A DNA stretch of 62,575 nucleotides from Kiritimatiellia bacterium (lineage in GTDB: Bacteria; Verrucomicrobiota; Kiritimatiellia; RFP12; UBA3636): assembly GCA_017481725.1 (NCBI GenBank), contig JAFUOX010000104.1:1-62575 (forward strand). Reading direction: 5' to 3'. This document shows positions 11,631 to 18,754 of this stretch, piece by piece. Under the pieces are notes generated by a model, which saw only the letters and a program-made list of their open reading frames with translations, was not told the DNA's origin and did not search any database. Made by a program: the position numbers and the translations under genes. Position 1 is the first letter of the stretch, and every line of letters starts with the position of its first letter.

Positions 11631-11663
11631 AAAAAAGCGTGGGCTAAGGCTCACGCTTTTTTT
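11631..11663 (+). terminator. Terminator after the acyl-CoA synthetase gene
   Basis: AGCGTGGGC-taag-GCTCACGCT, a nine-pair stem with one G-U pair, flanked by an A run and a seven-base T run. Confidence 0.9.
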
Positions 11664-11665
11664 AT

Positions 11666-11745
11666 AATGAATAATGAATAATGAATAATGAAGAGTGAAT
11701 AATGAAGAGTGGGGAATGAAGAGTGGGGGATGGAGAGAGAGGGAT
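11666..11745. repeat. Purine-rich ATGAATA/ATGAAGAGTG repeat
   Basis: Three AATGAATA units lead into repeated AATGAAGAGTG and GGGGAATGAAGAG units. The repeat sits between a terminator and the nrdR promoter. It resembles the repeat at 110-146. Confidence 0.65.
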
Positions 11746-11773
11746 ACGAGGTATGACACAAATACCTTATTAG

Positions 11774-11802
11774 TTGTTTTGTTCATAATATTTTGGTATC
11801 AT
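11774..11802 (+). promoter_or_regulatory. Promoter of the nrdR unit
   Basis: TTGTTT (11774-11779), 17-bp spacer, extended -10 TGGTATCAT (hexamer 11797-11802). The leader to ATG 11851 would be about 42 nt. Confidence 0.5.
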
Positions 11803-11850
11803 TATCCAAAATTTTAATTTAATTTGTTTATATATTTTTTGAGGAATAAA

Positions 11851-12309
11851 ATGCGTTGTAAATCCTGTGGTAATGATGACGATAAGGTGCTAGAGAGTCG
11901 TACTGTGCGTGGAGGCATTGCAATTCGCCGCAGGCGGGTATGCCTACAATGTGGGCATCGTTTTACAACCTATGAGGAAATTGTTCGTGAGTCTCTTCAG
12001 GTAGTGAAGCGCGATGGCCGCCTTGAGGAGTTTAGCCGTCCTAAGATTCTTTCTGGAGTAATGCGCGCATGCCAAAAGCGTCCTATTTCTATGGAGCAAA
12101 TAGATAAGCTTGTAGATAATGTAATTGATGTAATAGAAGAGAAGTACGACATGGAGATACCAAGTCATGAAATCGGTAAACTCCTTATGCAGCACCTTAA
12201 GCGTATAGATGAAGTGGCTGCAGTTCGTTTTGCATCTGTATATCGTAGATTTGAATCTATTGATGATTTTGTAAAAGAAGTTAAAACAATCGGTAATGAC
12301 GAAGATTAA
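11851..12309 (+). CDS. nrdR: Transcriptional repressor NrdR
   Basis: NrdR senses ATP/dATP and represses ribonucleotide reductase genes. The 152-residue product has the N-terminal zinc ribbon (C3, C6, C31, C34) with basic RRRRVC between the pairs, and an ATP-cone domain over about residues 46-137. The family length is about 150. I start at ATG 11851, preceded by GAGGAAT; a TTG frame start 27 bases upstream has no ribosome site. The stop overlaps the next gene by 14 nt, so the three genes to 14132 probably form one transcript. No NrdR-box pair was recognised in the window. Confidence 0.95.
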   Translation: MRCKSCGNDDDKVLESRTVRGGIAIRRRRVCLQCGHRFTTYEEIVRESLQVVKRDGRLEEFSRPKILSGVMRACQKRPISMEQIDKLVDNVIDVIEEKYDMEIPSHEIGKLLMQHLKRIDEVAAVRFASVYRRFESIDDFVKEVKTIGNDED

Positions 12310-13183
12310 TCGCCTCCTTAAAAGCTTTTCGTTTTGTACTCGGTGCTGTATTGCAGTAATATTTATATATTTTATTGCTGCAATCTATGGAGAATTTACT
12401 TTTCAGTATTTTCAAATTCAAGGTGAGACAGCTCCGTATAATGCTGTAAATATGGAAGCACGATATTTGCCGCCATTGTCAACAGTAGTCCTTTCAAGTG
12501 GAGAAGAGCACACCTATTGGTTGGGCTCTGATAATTTAGGTAGAGATGTTGCAATGCGTTTAATACAGGGTACACGCATAGCATTCCATGTTGGAATAGT
12601 TACCTCACTTCTTGCTGTGCCATTTGGAGCATTATTAGGATTATTAGCAGGCTATTATCGTGGTTGGGTTGACTCTCTTTGCACATGGTTGGCCACAACA
12701 ATTGCAGCAATTCCGGCATTGTTGCTTATTCTTGCAATTTCAATTGTTGTAGGCAAGGGATTGTTAGGTGTTTATATTGGAATAAGTATCACCACATGGG
12801 TGAGTGTATATAGGACTGTTCGTGGTGAGGTGTCGAAGCATCGTGGACTTGGCTATGTGGCTGCGGCACAAGCTTTGGGTTATAGCGATGCAAGAATAAT
12901 TTTTAGGCATATTTTGCCAAATGTAATGCATGTAATTATCATTGCATTTTCTGTTCGGTTTCCTGCGGCAGTTGGAACAGAAGTTTTTATGAGCTTTTTG
13001 GGAATTGGTTCGCAAGGTGAGCCTTCTTGGGGAGTTATGATTAATAATGCACGAGTAAAATTATGGCAAGGCTTTTGGTGGGAAGGAACCTTTGTTACTC
13101 TTGCTGTATTTCTTCTTGTGCTTTGCTTCAATAGGCTAGGTGATGCATTGCGTGATAGCCTTGATCCAACAGTTGCTCGCTAG
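12296..13183 (+). CDS. DppC/OppC-type ABC permease, orphan
   Basis: An inner-membrane permease of the dipeptide/oligopeptide/nickel importer family. The 295-residue product has one N-terminal transmembrane segment, then the family signature WLGSDNLGRD near residue 76, then about five more membrane segments and an EAA-loop motif (AAQALGY...ILPN) near residues 187-205 that contacts the ATPase. A DppB partner, binding protein and ATPases are absent nearby, so it must pair with products from elsewhere or be a remnant; the frame is intact. It overlaps nrdR by 14 nt and is followed closely by the pseudouridine synthase gene, which suggests translational coupling. Confidence 0.85.
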   Translation: MTKINRLLKSFSFCTRCCIAVIFIYFIAAIYGEFTFQYFQIQGETAPYNAVNMEARYLPPLSTVVLSSGEEHTYWLGSDNLGRDVAMRLIQGTRIAFHVGIVTSLLAVPFGALLGLLAGYYRGWVDSLCTWLATTIAAIPALLLILAISIVVGKGLLGVYIGISITTWVSVYRTVRGEVSKHRGLGYVAAAQALGYSDARIIFRHILPNVMHVIIIAFSVRFPAAVGTEVFMSFLGIGSQGEPSWGVMINNARVKLWQGFWWEGTFVTLAVFLLVLCFNRLGDALRDSLDPTVAR

Positions 13184-13196
13184 AGGAGAGTGTGTC

Positions 13197-14132
13197 ATGT
13201 TGAAGGATGTAACTATTGTTGCTGAGCTAGCTTCATCAGAGGTAATTCGCATAGATAAATATTTAAACGATTGTTTCCCTAATACCACTCGCTCTTTTCT
13301 TGCTGATGCATTTGAAAATAAGAAAATTCTGGTAAATGGTAGACCAGTTAAGAAGTCAGAGAAGCTGTCATCAGGAGCAATGATTCTTATCAAAGAGCTG
13401 GCGGAGCAAAGTGATCGCTTTGTTGTTCCAGTAGATGGTGCGTTGGATATTATTTATGAATCATCTGCCTTAATAGCTTGTAATAAACCTGCCGGAATGG
13501 ATTGTCATCCAATTTCGGTTGGAGAAACAGGAACTCTAGCAAATGCTCTTGTGGCAAGGTGTCCGGAGTTAGCAAAGGTTGGCGATGATCCACTTATGGC
13601 TGGATTGTTACATCGCATTGATGCAGGTACATCGGGGCTTGTTGTTGCAGCTAAGGACTCTGCCACATATGATGAGATTCGTAAATTGTTCGCAGAACGC
13701 AAGGTGAAAAAGATTTATCATGCGTGGGTGCATGGGCGTGTTGAAGCTGCAGGTGGTGTTTCTGGAAATATGGTACATCATAATTCCTTTAGAGGGAGAA
13801 TGCGCTGCGTAAATGGTCCTCAGCCTAAAGGTGAACGCTTAATGTGGGCAGAAACATTTTATAAGCCATTGGAATACCGGGCAAATGAAACCTTGCTTGA
13901 AATTACTATTTACACTGGCGTTACACACCAAATACGTTGTCAGCTAGCGTCTATCGGACACCCAATTGTGGGGGATACATTGTATGGCTCTACTTGTACA
14001 TTGCGTACAAAAAATATTGATGGTGTTACCGTGGAGTATTTCCTATTGCAATCTAAAGCAATGTATCTTCCAGATCAAAAACCGATTGTTTTGTCCGCCC
14101 CGCTTGAATTTAAACAAGGTAATAGGGTATAA
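13197..14132 (+). CDS. RluA-family 23S rRNA pseudouridine synthase
   Basis: Converts uridine to pseudouridine in rRNA or tRNA. The 311-residue product has an N-terminal S4 RNA-binding domain (IRIDKYLNDCFPNT to about residue 65) and the catalytic domain with HRIDAGTSGL, where Asp142 is the expected nucleophile. The ending THQIRCQLASIGHPIVGDTLYG block is typical. This layout matches RluD/RluC rather than the short RluE/RsuA types. I chose ATG 13197, which follows AGGAG; the in-frame ATG at 13140 would overlap the preceding gene by 44 nt without a ribosome site. It is last in the nrdR unit. Confidence 0.85.
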   Translation: MLKDVTIVAELASSEVIRIDKYLNDCFPNTTRSFLADAFENKKILVNGRPVKKSEKLSSGAMILIKELAEQSDRFVVPVDGALDIIYESSALIACNKPAGMDCHPISVGETGTLANALVARCPELAKVGDDPLMAGLLHRIDAGTSGLVVAAKDSATYDEIRKLFAERKVKKIYHAWVHGRVEAAGGVSGNMVHHNSFRGRMRCVNGPQPKGERLMWAETFYKPLEYRANETLLEITIYTGVTHQIRCQLASIGHPIVGDTLYGSTCTLRTKNIDGVTVEYFLLQSKAMYLPDQKPIVLSAPLEFKQGNRV

Positions 14133-14198
14133 GAATTGCTATTAGCTTAGTTTGAGTTGTGTGTTATAAATTTTTATGCTTGCACATAGCTGAATGAT

Positions 14199-15572
14199 TT
14201 AATTATCGACATTGTTTCTGGTTAAATCCTTGACCCATATAAAGCGACGGAAATGGTTAAATACCCATGGTAGTTTGCCAACCTCATCAATGCAAGTGCA
14301 ACCATAAACCAGTAGAATTGGCCAATGGAAAACAAAGGCCCCAAGAAATGCTAGAGGAACAGCAAGCCCCCACATGCAAACTGCTAGGCTATACATATCA
14401 AACAATGTGTCGCCACCAGCACCAAAGACTCCATTGATAACAACAGTGTTGATGCAACGACCAATCATATAGAATGAAAGAATATAGAACATCCCTCTAA
14501 GAAGTTCGCTTGCCTCAGCTGTTAGCTTCATATTGTTAATAACAACTGGAGCGAGGAGCAACACAGCACCCATTGTTATTACACCAACAATAGCAGATAA
14601 AATCGCAAATCGGCATCCATAGAGCTTTCCAAGCTCCAGCTTTCCTGCACCAAGCTCATTCCCTACAATAATAATTGTAGCACCAGCCATACCATCGGTT
14701 AAGCAGCAAAGCAAATCACGCAATACAGCTGCAGCCGCATTTGCAGCAGCTGCATCTTCTCCCAAATGACCTAGAACAGCAGTATATGAAGAAAAGCCCA
14801 CGCCCCAAAAAATCACGCCGCCAAGAAGTGGTAATACACACTTTTGGAAGTCTTTTGAAAGGGCTGGATACTTTTCAAAAAGGCGTTTCCATTGAGCCTT
14901 GATAGCTCCTTTTTGGAAACTTGATAAAATTCCAGCTAATAATTCAATAATACGAGCTATAAGTGTAGCAAGAGCAGCACCCTTTGCTCCCATAGCAGGG
15001 AAGCCAAAGTGTCCATAAATAAAGATGTAGTTAAGGATGATATTTAAAATAACGGCACTTCCGCCAATAATAGCAGATAGGTCTGCTTTATTAGTATTTT
15101 TTAGGATTGTTAGATAGCATTGGGAAACACCAGTTAGCAGATATGAAAAACCTGCAATACGAAGATATTCAGCACCAATTTTAACCATTGGCCCTTCTTC
15201 GGCAAATATCCTCATCAGCATTTCAGGGCAAAATGTACAAAGTAAAGCAACAAAAAGAGATGTACTTCCTATAGAGCGTAAGCCAATACGAAATATTTTG
15301 CTTATTGATTCTTTATCGTTTTTTCCCCAATACTGAGCTCCTAAAATTGATACTGCATATGTAATGGCAAATACAACCATGCTTTGTAGAAATTGTATCT
15401 GTGTGGCTAGTGAAACATCTGCCATTTCATTTTGGTCAATTCCTCCAAGCATAAAGGCATCACTCACGCCTACAAGGGAGACAAGAAAAGCCTGTAAGGT
15501 TATGGGGAACCCGAGTTTAAAAAGCTTTTTGTAAAAAATGGTATCTGTAAATAGGCCACTAAAAATATTCAT
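14199..15572 (-). CDS. MATE-family multidrug/solute efflux transporter
   Basis: A cation-coupled antiporter of the inner membrane. The 457-residue product has about 12 hydrophobic segments in two similar halves, the usual MATE length and layout. The opening (GFPITLQAFLVSLVGVSD) and the AQYWGKND motif near residue 78 are typical of MatE domains; the second half carries VGNELGAGK near residue 297. No binding specificity can be read. An AGGAT ribosome site precedes the ATG. The gene is divergent from hisA across about 130 bp that hold both promoters, and its 3' end faces the pseudouridine synthase gene with only 66 bp between and no strong hairpin. Confidence 0.9.
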   Translation of the reverse strand: MNIFSGLFTDTIFYKKLFKLGFPITLQAFLVSLVGVSDAFMLGGIDQNEMADVSLATQIQFLQSMVVFAITYAVSILGAQYWGKNDKESISKIFRIGLRSIGSTSLFVALLCTFCPEMLMRIFAEEGPMVKIGAEYLRIAGFSYLLTGVSQCYLTILKNTNKADLSAIIGGSAVILNIILNYIFIYGHFGFPAMGAKGAALATLIARIIELLAGILSSFQKGAIKAQWKRLFEKYPALSKDFQKCVLPLLGGVIFWGVGFSSYTAVLGHLGEDAAAANAAAAVLRDLLCCLTDGMAGATIIIVGNELGAGKLELGKLYGCRFAILSAIVGVITMGAVLLLAPVVINNMKLTAEASELLRGMFYILSFYMIGRCINTVVINGVFGAGGDTLFDMYSLAVCMWGLAVPLAFLGAFVFHWPILLVYGCTCIDEVGKLPWVFNHFRRFIWVKDLTRNNVDN

Positions 15573-15600
15573 ATTAAATCCTGTATTTGAAAATTCTAGG

Positions 15601-15629
15601 AGTATATCATAATGTAGTTATCATAACAA
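15601..15629 (-). promoter_or_regulatory. Promoter of the MATE gene
   Basis: On the minus strand, TTGTTA (15624-15629), a 17-bp spacer and the extended -10 TGATATACT (hexamer 15601-15606). A second possible pair is AGTCAA (reverse TTGACT, 15637-15642) with TAACTA (15615-15620). Confidence 0.55.
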
Positions 15630-15670
15630 CCAAGATAGTCAAAATTTGTTATTGAATACGGGTTAATTTG

Positions 15671-15699
15671 TTGCTTTTATCTCATTGCTATGATAAAAT
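15671..15699 (+). promoter_or_regulatory. Promoter of hisA, placed for a leaderless transcript
   Basis: TTGCTT (15671-15676), a 17-bp spacer and TGATAAAAT (hexamer 15694-15699). The ATG of hisA is at 15707, seven bases after the hexamer, which is where transcription should begin. Confidence 0.65.
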
Positions 15700-15706
15700 T
15701 TGTGGC

Positions 15707-16435
15707 ATGAAAATTTTACCAGCAATAGATTTAAAGGATGGGCGTTGCGTGCGCCTTTGTCAGGGTCGTGCAGATGATGCGACCATTTATTCAGACAATC
15801 CAACGGATATGGCACTTAAGTGGCAGAGTCTAGGAGCGGAATTTTTGCACCTAGTTGATTTGACAGGAGCCTTTGAGGGGCATCCTGCTCACACTGAGGT
15901 TATACGTGATATAGCAAAGCACATCTCAATTCCATTTGAGGTGGGTGGAGGTTTGCGTACGGATGCTGACGTAAAGGAGCTTTTGGATGCTGGTGCAAGT
16001 CGTGTAATTATTGGTTCACGTGCAATTTCTGATCCTACTGCTCTTGGTGCACTAGTTTCGAAATATGGCAGTGAACGTATAGCTGTTGGCATAGATGCAC
16101 GTGATGGCTTTGTGCAGATTAATGGATGGGTTGATACCACATCAATCAAGGCAACAGATTTGGCTGTGAAGATGCAAGAGCTTGGGGTTGGTACTTTGAT
16201 TTATACAGACACTGCCACAGATGGTATGCTAAAGGGTCCAAATTTAGCAGCAATGGCTGAGATGGCAAATACCGTGCCACAAATGCAGGTGATTGCTTCT
16301 GGTGGTGTTAAGCAGCCTTCAGATATTAAAGCCCTTGTTGGTTTGGGATATGAGAATTTAAGTGGCGTAATTATCGGTAAAGCTCTTTATGAGAATATGG
16401 CAACATTGCCAGAATTTCTTGCGGCAGCAAAATAA
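15707..16435 (+). CDS. hisA: HisA, phosphoribosylformimino-AICAR-P isomerase
   Basis: Fourth step of histidine synthesis, an Amadori-type isomerisation by a TIM barrel. The 242-residue product starts MKILPAIDLKDG, with the catalytic Asp at residue 8, and has VDLTGAFEG near 49, FEVGGGLR near 77, a second catalytic Asp in YTDTATDGML near 165-174, and ASGGV near 195. Length is normal. There is no ribosome site before this ATG, and the predicted promoter places the transcript start at or beside it, suggesting a leaderless message; the in-frame TTG at 15668 would lie upstream of the transcript. Other his genes are absent from the window. nadE follows after 28 bp. Confidence 0.93.
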   Translation: MKILPAIDLKDGRCVRLCQGRADDATIYSDNPTDMALKWQSLGAEFLHLVDLTGAFEGHPAHTEVIRDIAKHISIPFEVGGGLRTDADVKELLDAGASRVIIGSRAISDPTALGALVSKYGSERIAVGIDARDGFVQINGWVDTTSIKATDLAVKMQELGVGTLIYTDTATDGMLKGPNLAAMAEMANTVPQMQVIASGGVKQPSDIKALVGLGYENLSGVIIGKALYENMATLPEFLAAAK

Positions 16436-16463
16436 AATCTTTCATTGAGGTGCATAAAGGATT

Positions 16464-18356
16464 ATGAACAAGTATAAAGATTTTTACAAATTTCAAGCAA
16501 CAACCTTGGCAGTGGTAGATGGTTGTGGTGTAAGCCTTTCCAAACCACGTGAGAATGCAGAAAAAATTGTAAAATGTGTTTGTGATTCTGATGCTGCTGT
16601 AGTTGTTTTTCCAGAGTTGGCACTTACTGGAAGCACCTGTGGAGATTTCTTTTTTGATTCTGCATTTCTTGATGAGCTTGATGCAGCAACAAGAGCTGTC
16701 TGCGATGGCTTGACAAAGGCACATGGCAAGGTTGCAGTGATTGGTTTGCCATTTGCTTATGCAGATAGACTTTATAATGCAGCATTAGTTGTTTATGAGG
16801 GAGTAGTGCAGGGAATAGTTTTAAAGAACGATATTTCTGCAAATTCTATCATAAATGAACAAAGATATTTTACTTCTGGTGCTGCCTTCCCCGAGACAAC
16901 AATAAATTTTGCAGGTGCAGCAATCCCAGTGGGAACAAAGCTTGTCTTTAAGTTTAGTGAGTCTTTAGTGCTTGGCGTAGAAATTGGTTCTGATAGAGCA
17001 GGGTTATCATCACCGGCAGTAGAGCTAGTTCGTGCTGGGGCAACTGTTATTGCAAATCCTTCTGCCGATGCAATTATTGCAGGTGAATTTGATTTATTTA
17101 AGCAGTGCTTAGTTGCTCGTAGTAGAATGCTATGCTGCATGTATATTTATGCAGGTTCTGGTTTAGGTGAATCAACAGGAAAGGTATTGCTTTCTGGTTA
17201 TACTGCTATTGTTAGCGATGGTACATTGGTTGCAGAAAATATTGATTTCTATAAGCCTACTGTAGAGACCTCCTTTGTTTGGAACCCTCGTTGGTATAAA
17301 GCATTACGCAAGCAGCGTGCTGGCTTTAATGATGTGGCAAGGGTTCAGCAGATAATTCCAGCTGCTGGAGAGATTTCTTCAATACGAGAGCTTTCTAATT
17401 CTACTCGTGGAGCAGAAATGCTTCTAAAGAAATGCCCATGGAATCCAAATAATGAGAAGGATTTTTATAAAAATGCACTTTATATTCAAGCTCATGCATT
17501 TGCAAAGCGCATGATAGCTACTCGTGCAAAATCAATAGTTTTGGGGCTTTCAGGTGGATTAGACTCAACAGTTGCAATTTGTGCAGCAGCATTGTATTGT
17601 GATTTGTATGGAAAGAATCGCAGCGATATTTGTGCGATTACAATGCCGGGCTTTGGCACTTCTGATCGAACATATAATAATGCAAAGGTTTTAGCAGAGA
17701 GCTTAGGTGTTGAGCTTAAGGAGATAAGCATAGTTAAGGCTGTTTCTCAGCATTTAGAGGATATTAATCATCCGCTAGACAAGCATGATGTTACCTATGA
17801 AAATGCTCAGGCTCGGGAGCGTACTCAAATTCTTATGGATGTGGCTAATGCTAAGGGTGGTATTGTTCTAGGTACTGGTGATATGTCTGAATTGGCTTTG
17901 GGATGGTGCACATATAATGGTGACCAAATGTCAATGTACAACATTAATTGCGGAGTGCCAAAAACATTAATGGCTGGAATTATTCAGGCATTTATTGATG
18001 CAACGCAGCCAGGTGCTATTGCGGAAGCATGCCTAAGGGATGTTATTGCCACACCAATATCTCCAGAGCTTGTGCCAGGAAAGCAGCACACAGAATTAGT
18101 GCTAGGACGCTACGAGTTGCATGATTTTATAATGTATTACTATCTTCGATATCATGAGCGCATAGCTACAATTAAGGAATTATTGGCAGCTGCTTTTGAG
18201 GGTGATGCATCAAGAGAGGAAGTGGAGCATGCGGCATCTGTCTTTGAATGGCGCATAAAAACACAGCAATTTAAAAGAGCTGCAGCTCCAGAGGGACCAG
18301 TTTGTTTCCCAGTTAGTGTGTCTGCATCTGCATGGGCAATTCCTTCAGATATTTGA
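16464..18356 (+). CDS. nadE: NAD+ synthetase with a degenerate glutaminase domain
   Basis: Makes NAD+ from nicotinate adenine dinucleotide. The 630-residue protein has the two-domain layout of glutamine-dependent NadE: N-terminal nitrilase-fold glutaminase (to about residue 290) and C-terminal synthetase with the pyrophosphate loop LGLSGGLDST near residue 360. In the glutaminase, Glu51 (FPELALTG) and Lys121 (LKNDIS) are kept. The third residue of the triad is not: where the family has EICED, this protein reads EIGSD, with Gly175 at the position of the nucleophilic Cys. The codon is GGT, one base from TGT, but the next residues differ too, so a single read error is unlikely to explain it. The synthetase probably uses free ammonia. 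AAAGGA precedes the ATG; hisA lies just upstream. Confidence 0.9.
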   Translation: MNKYKDFYKFQATTLAVVDGCGVSLSKPRENAEKIVKCVCDSDAAVVVFPELALTGSTCGDFFFDSAFLDELDAATRAVCDGLTKAHGKVAVIGLPFAYADRLYNAALVVYEGVVQGIVLKNDISANSIINEQRYFTSGAAFPETTINFAGAAIPVGTKLVFKFSESLVLGVEIGSDRAGLSSPAVELVRAGATVIANPSADAIIAGEFDLFKQCLVARSRMLCCMYIYAGSGLGESTGKVLLSGYTAIVSDGTLVAENIDFYKPTVETSFVWNPRWYKALRKQRAGFNDVARVQQIIPAAGEISSIRELSNSTRGAEMLLKKCPWNPNNEKDFYKNALYIQAHAFAKRMIATRAKSIVLGLSGGLDSTVAICAAALYCDLYGKNRSDICAITMPGFGTSDRTYNNAKVLAESLGVELKEISIVKAVSQHLEDINHPLDKHDVTYENAQARERTQILMDVANAKGGIVLGTGDMSELALGWCTYNGDQMSMYNINCGVPKTLMAGIIQAFIDATQPGAIAEACLRDVIATPISPELVPGKQHTELVLGRYELHDFIMYYYLRYHERIATIKELLAAAFEGDASREEVEHAASVFEWRIKTQQFKRAAAPEGPVCFPVSVSASAWAIPSDI

Positions 18357-18670
18357 TTGATTGCAATCAATACTCAAATAATTTTTAGTATTTAATTAAA
18401 AATAGCAAATTCGATAATCTATTGCTTGAACTAAATTTTGAGTTTGGTATTAGGGATTGGTTCCGAGATATTTTCTATCTTACTAACTTCTCTTTTAGTG
18501 TAACTTATTATAGTTCAAAAAGTTATAAATTAGGTGATTTGGTGTTGCGGGAAAATGTGTGTATTTTTGTATGCAGGTTTGTGTTAAAGAATACACACAC
18601 AAAGGTATAGAAATCAAGGATATATCAATAAATTTCTTTTAGAAAAAACATTCTTTTCATGCTTTTAAAC
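18357..18670. other. Intergenic region with two inverted repeats
   Basis: A perfect 14-bp palindrome, TTGATTGCAATCAA (18357-18370), abuts the nadE stop codon and could form a weak hairpin, but only a short T run follows. Further on, TGTGTGTATT (18556-18565) and AATACACACA (18590-18599) can pair across a 24-nt loop. A 62-codon frame at 18422-18610 starts with TTG, has no ribosome site and no recognisable content; I do not call it. Confidence 0.5.
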
Positions 18671-18699
18671 TTGAAGTATTCTGCTAGTAATGGTACAAT
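18671..18699 (+). promoter_or_regulatory. Promoter of the OPT/ABC cluster
   Basis: TTGAAG (18671-18676), 17-bp spacer, extended -10 TGGTACAAT (hexamer 18694-18699). Transcription would begin near 18706, with a leader of about 49 nt. No equally good promoter was found inside the cluster, so it may read through to the terminator at 31229. Confidence 0.6.
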
Positions 18700-18754
18700 G
18701 AACAATACTTTTAAGTGTAAGAAGGAATATTTTTAAAATTTAAAGGAATTTATT

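Noticed and set aside
14133..14198. Terminator between the pseudouridine synthase and MATE genes
   Set aside because: No stem longer than a few pairs and no T run at a suitable place.
18422..18610. A 62-codon frame between nadE and the OPT gene
   Set aside because: TTG start, no ribosome site, no recognisable domain and overlap with an inverted repeat.
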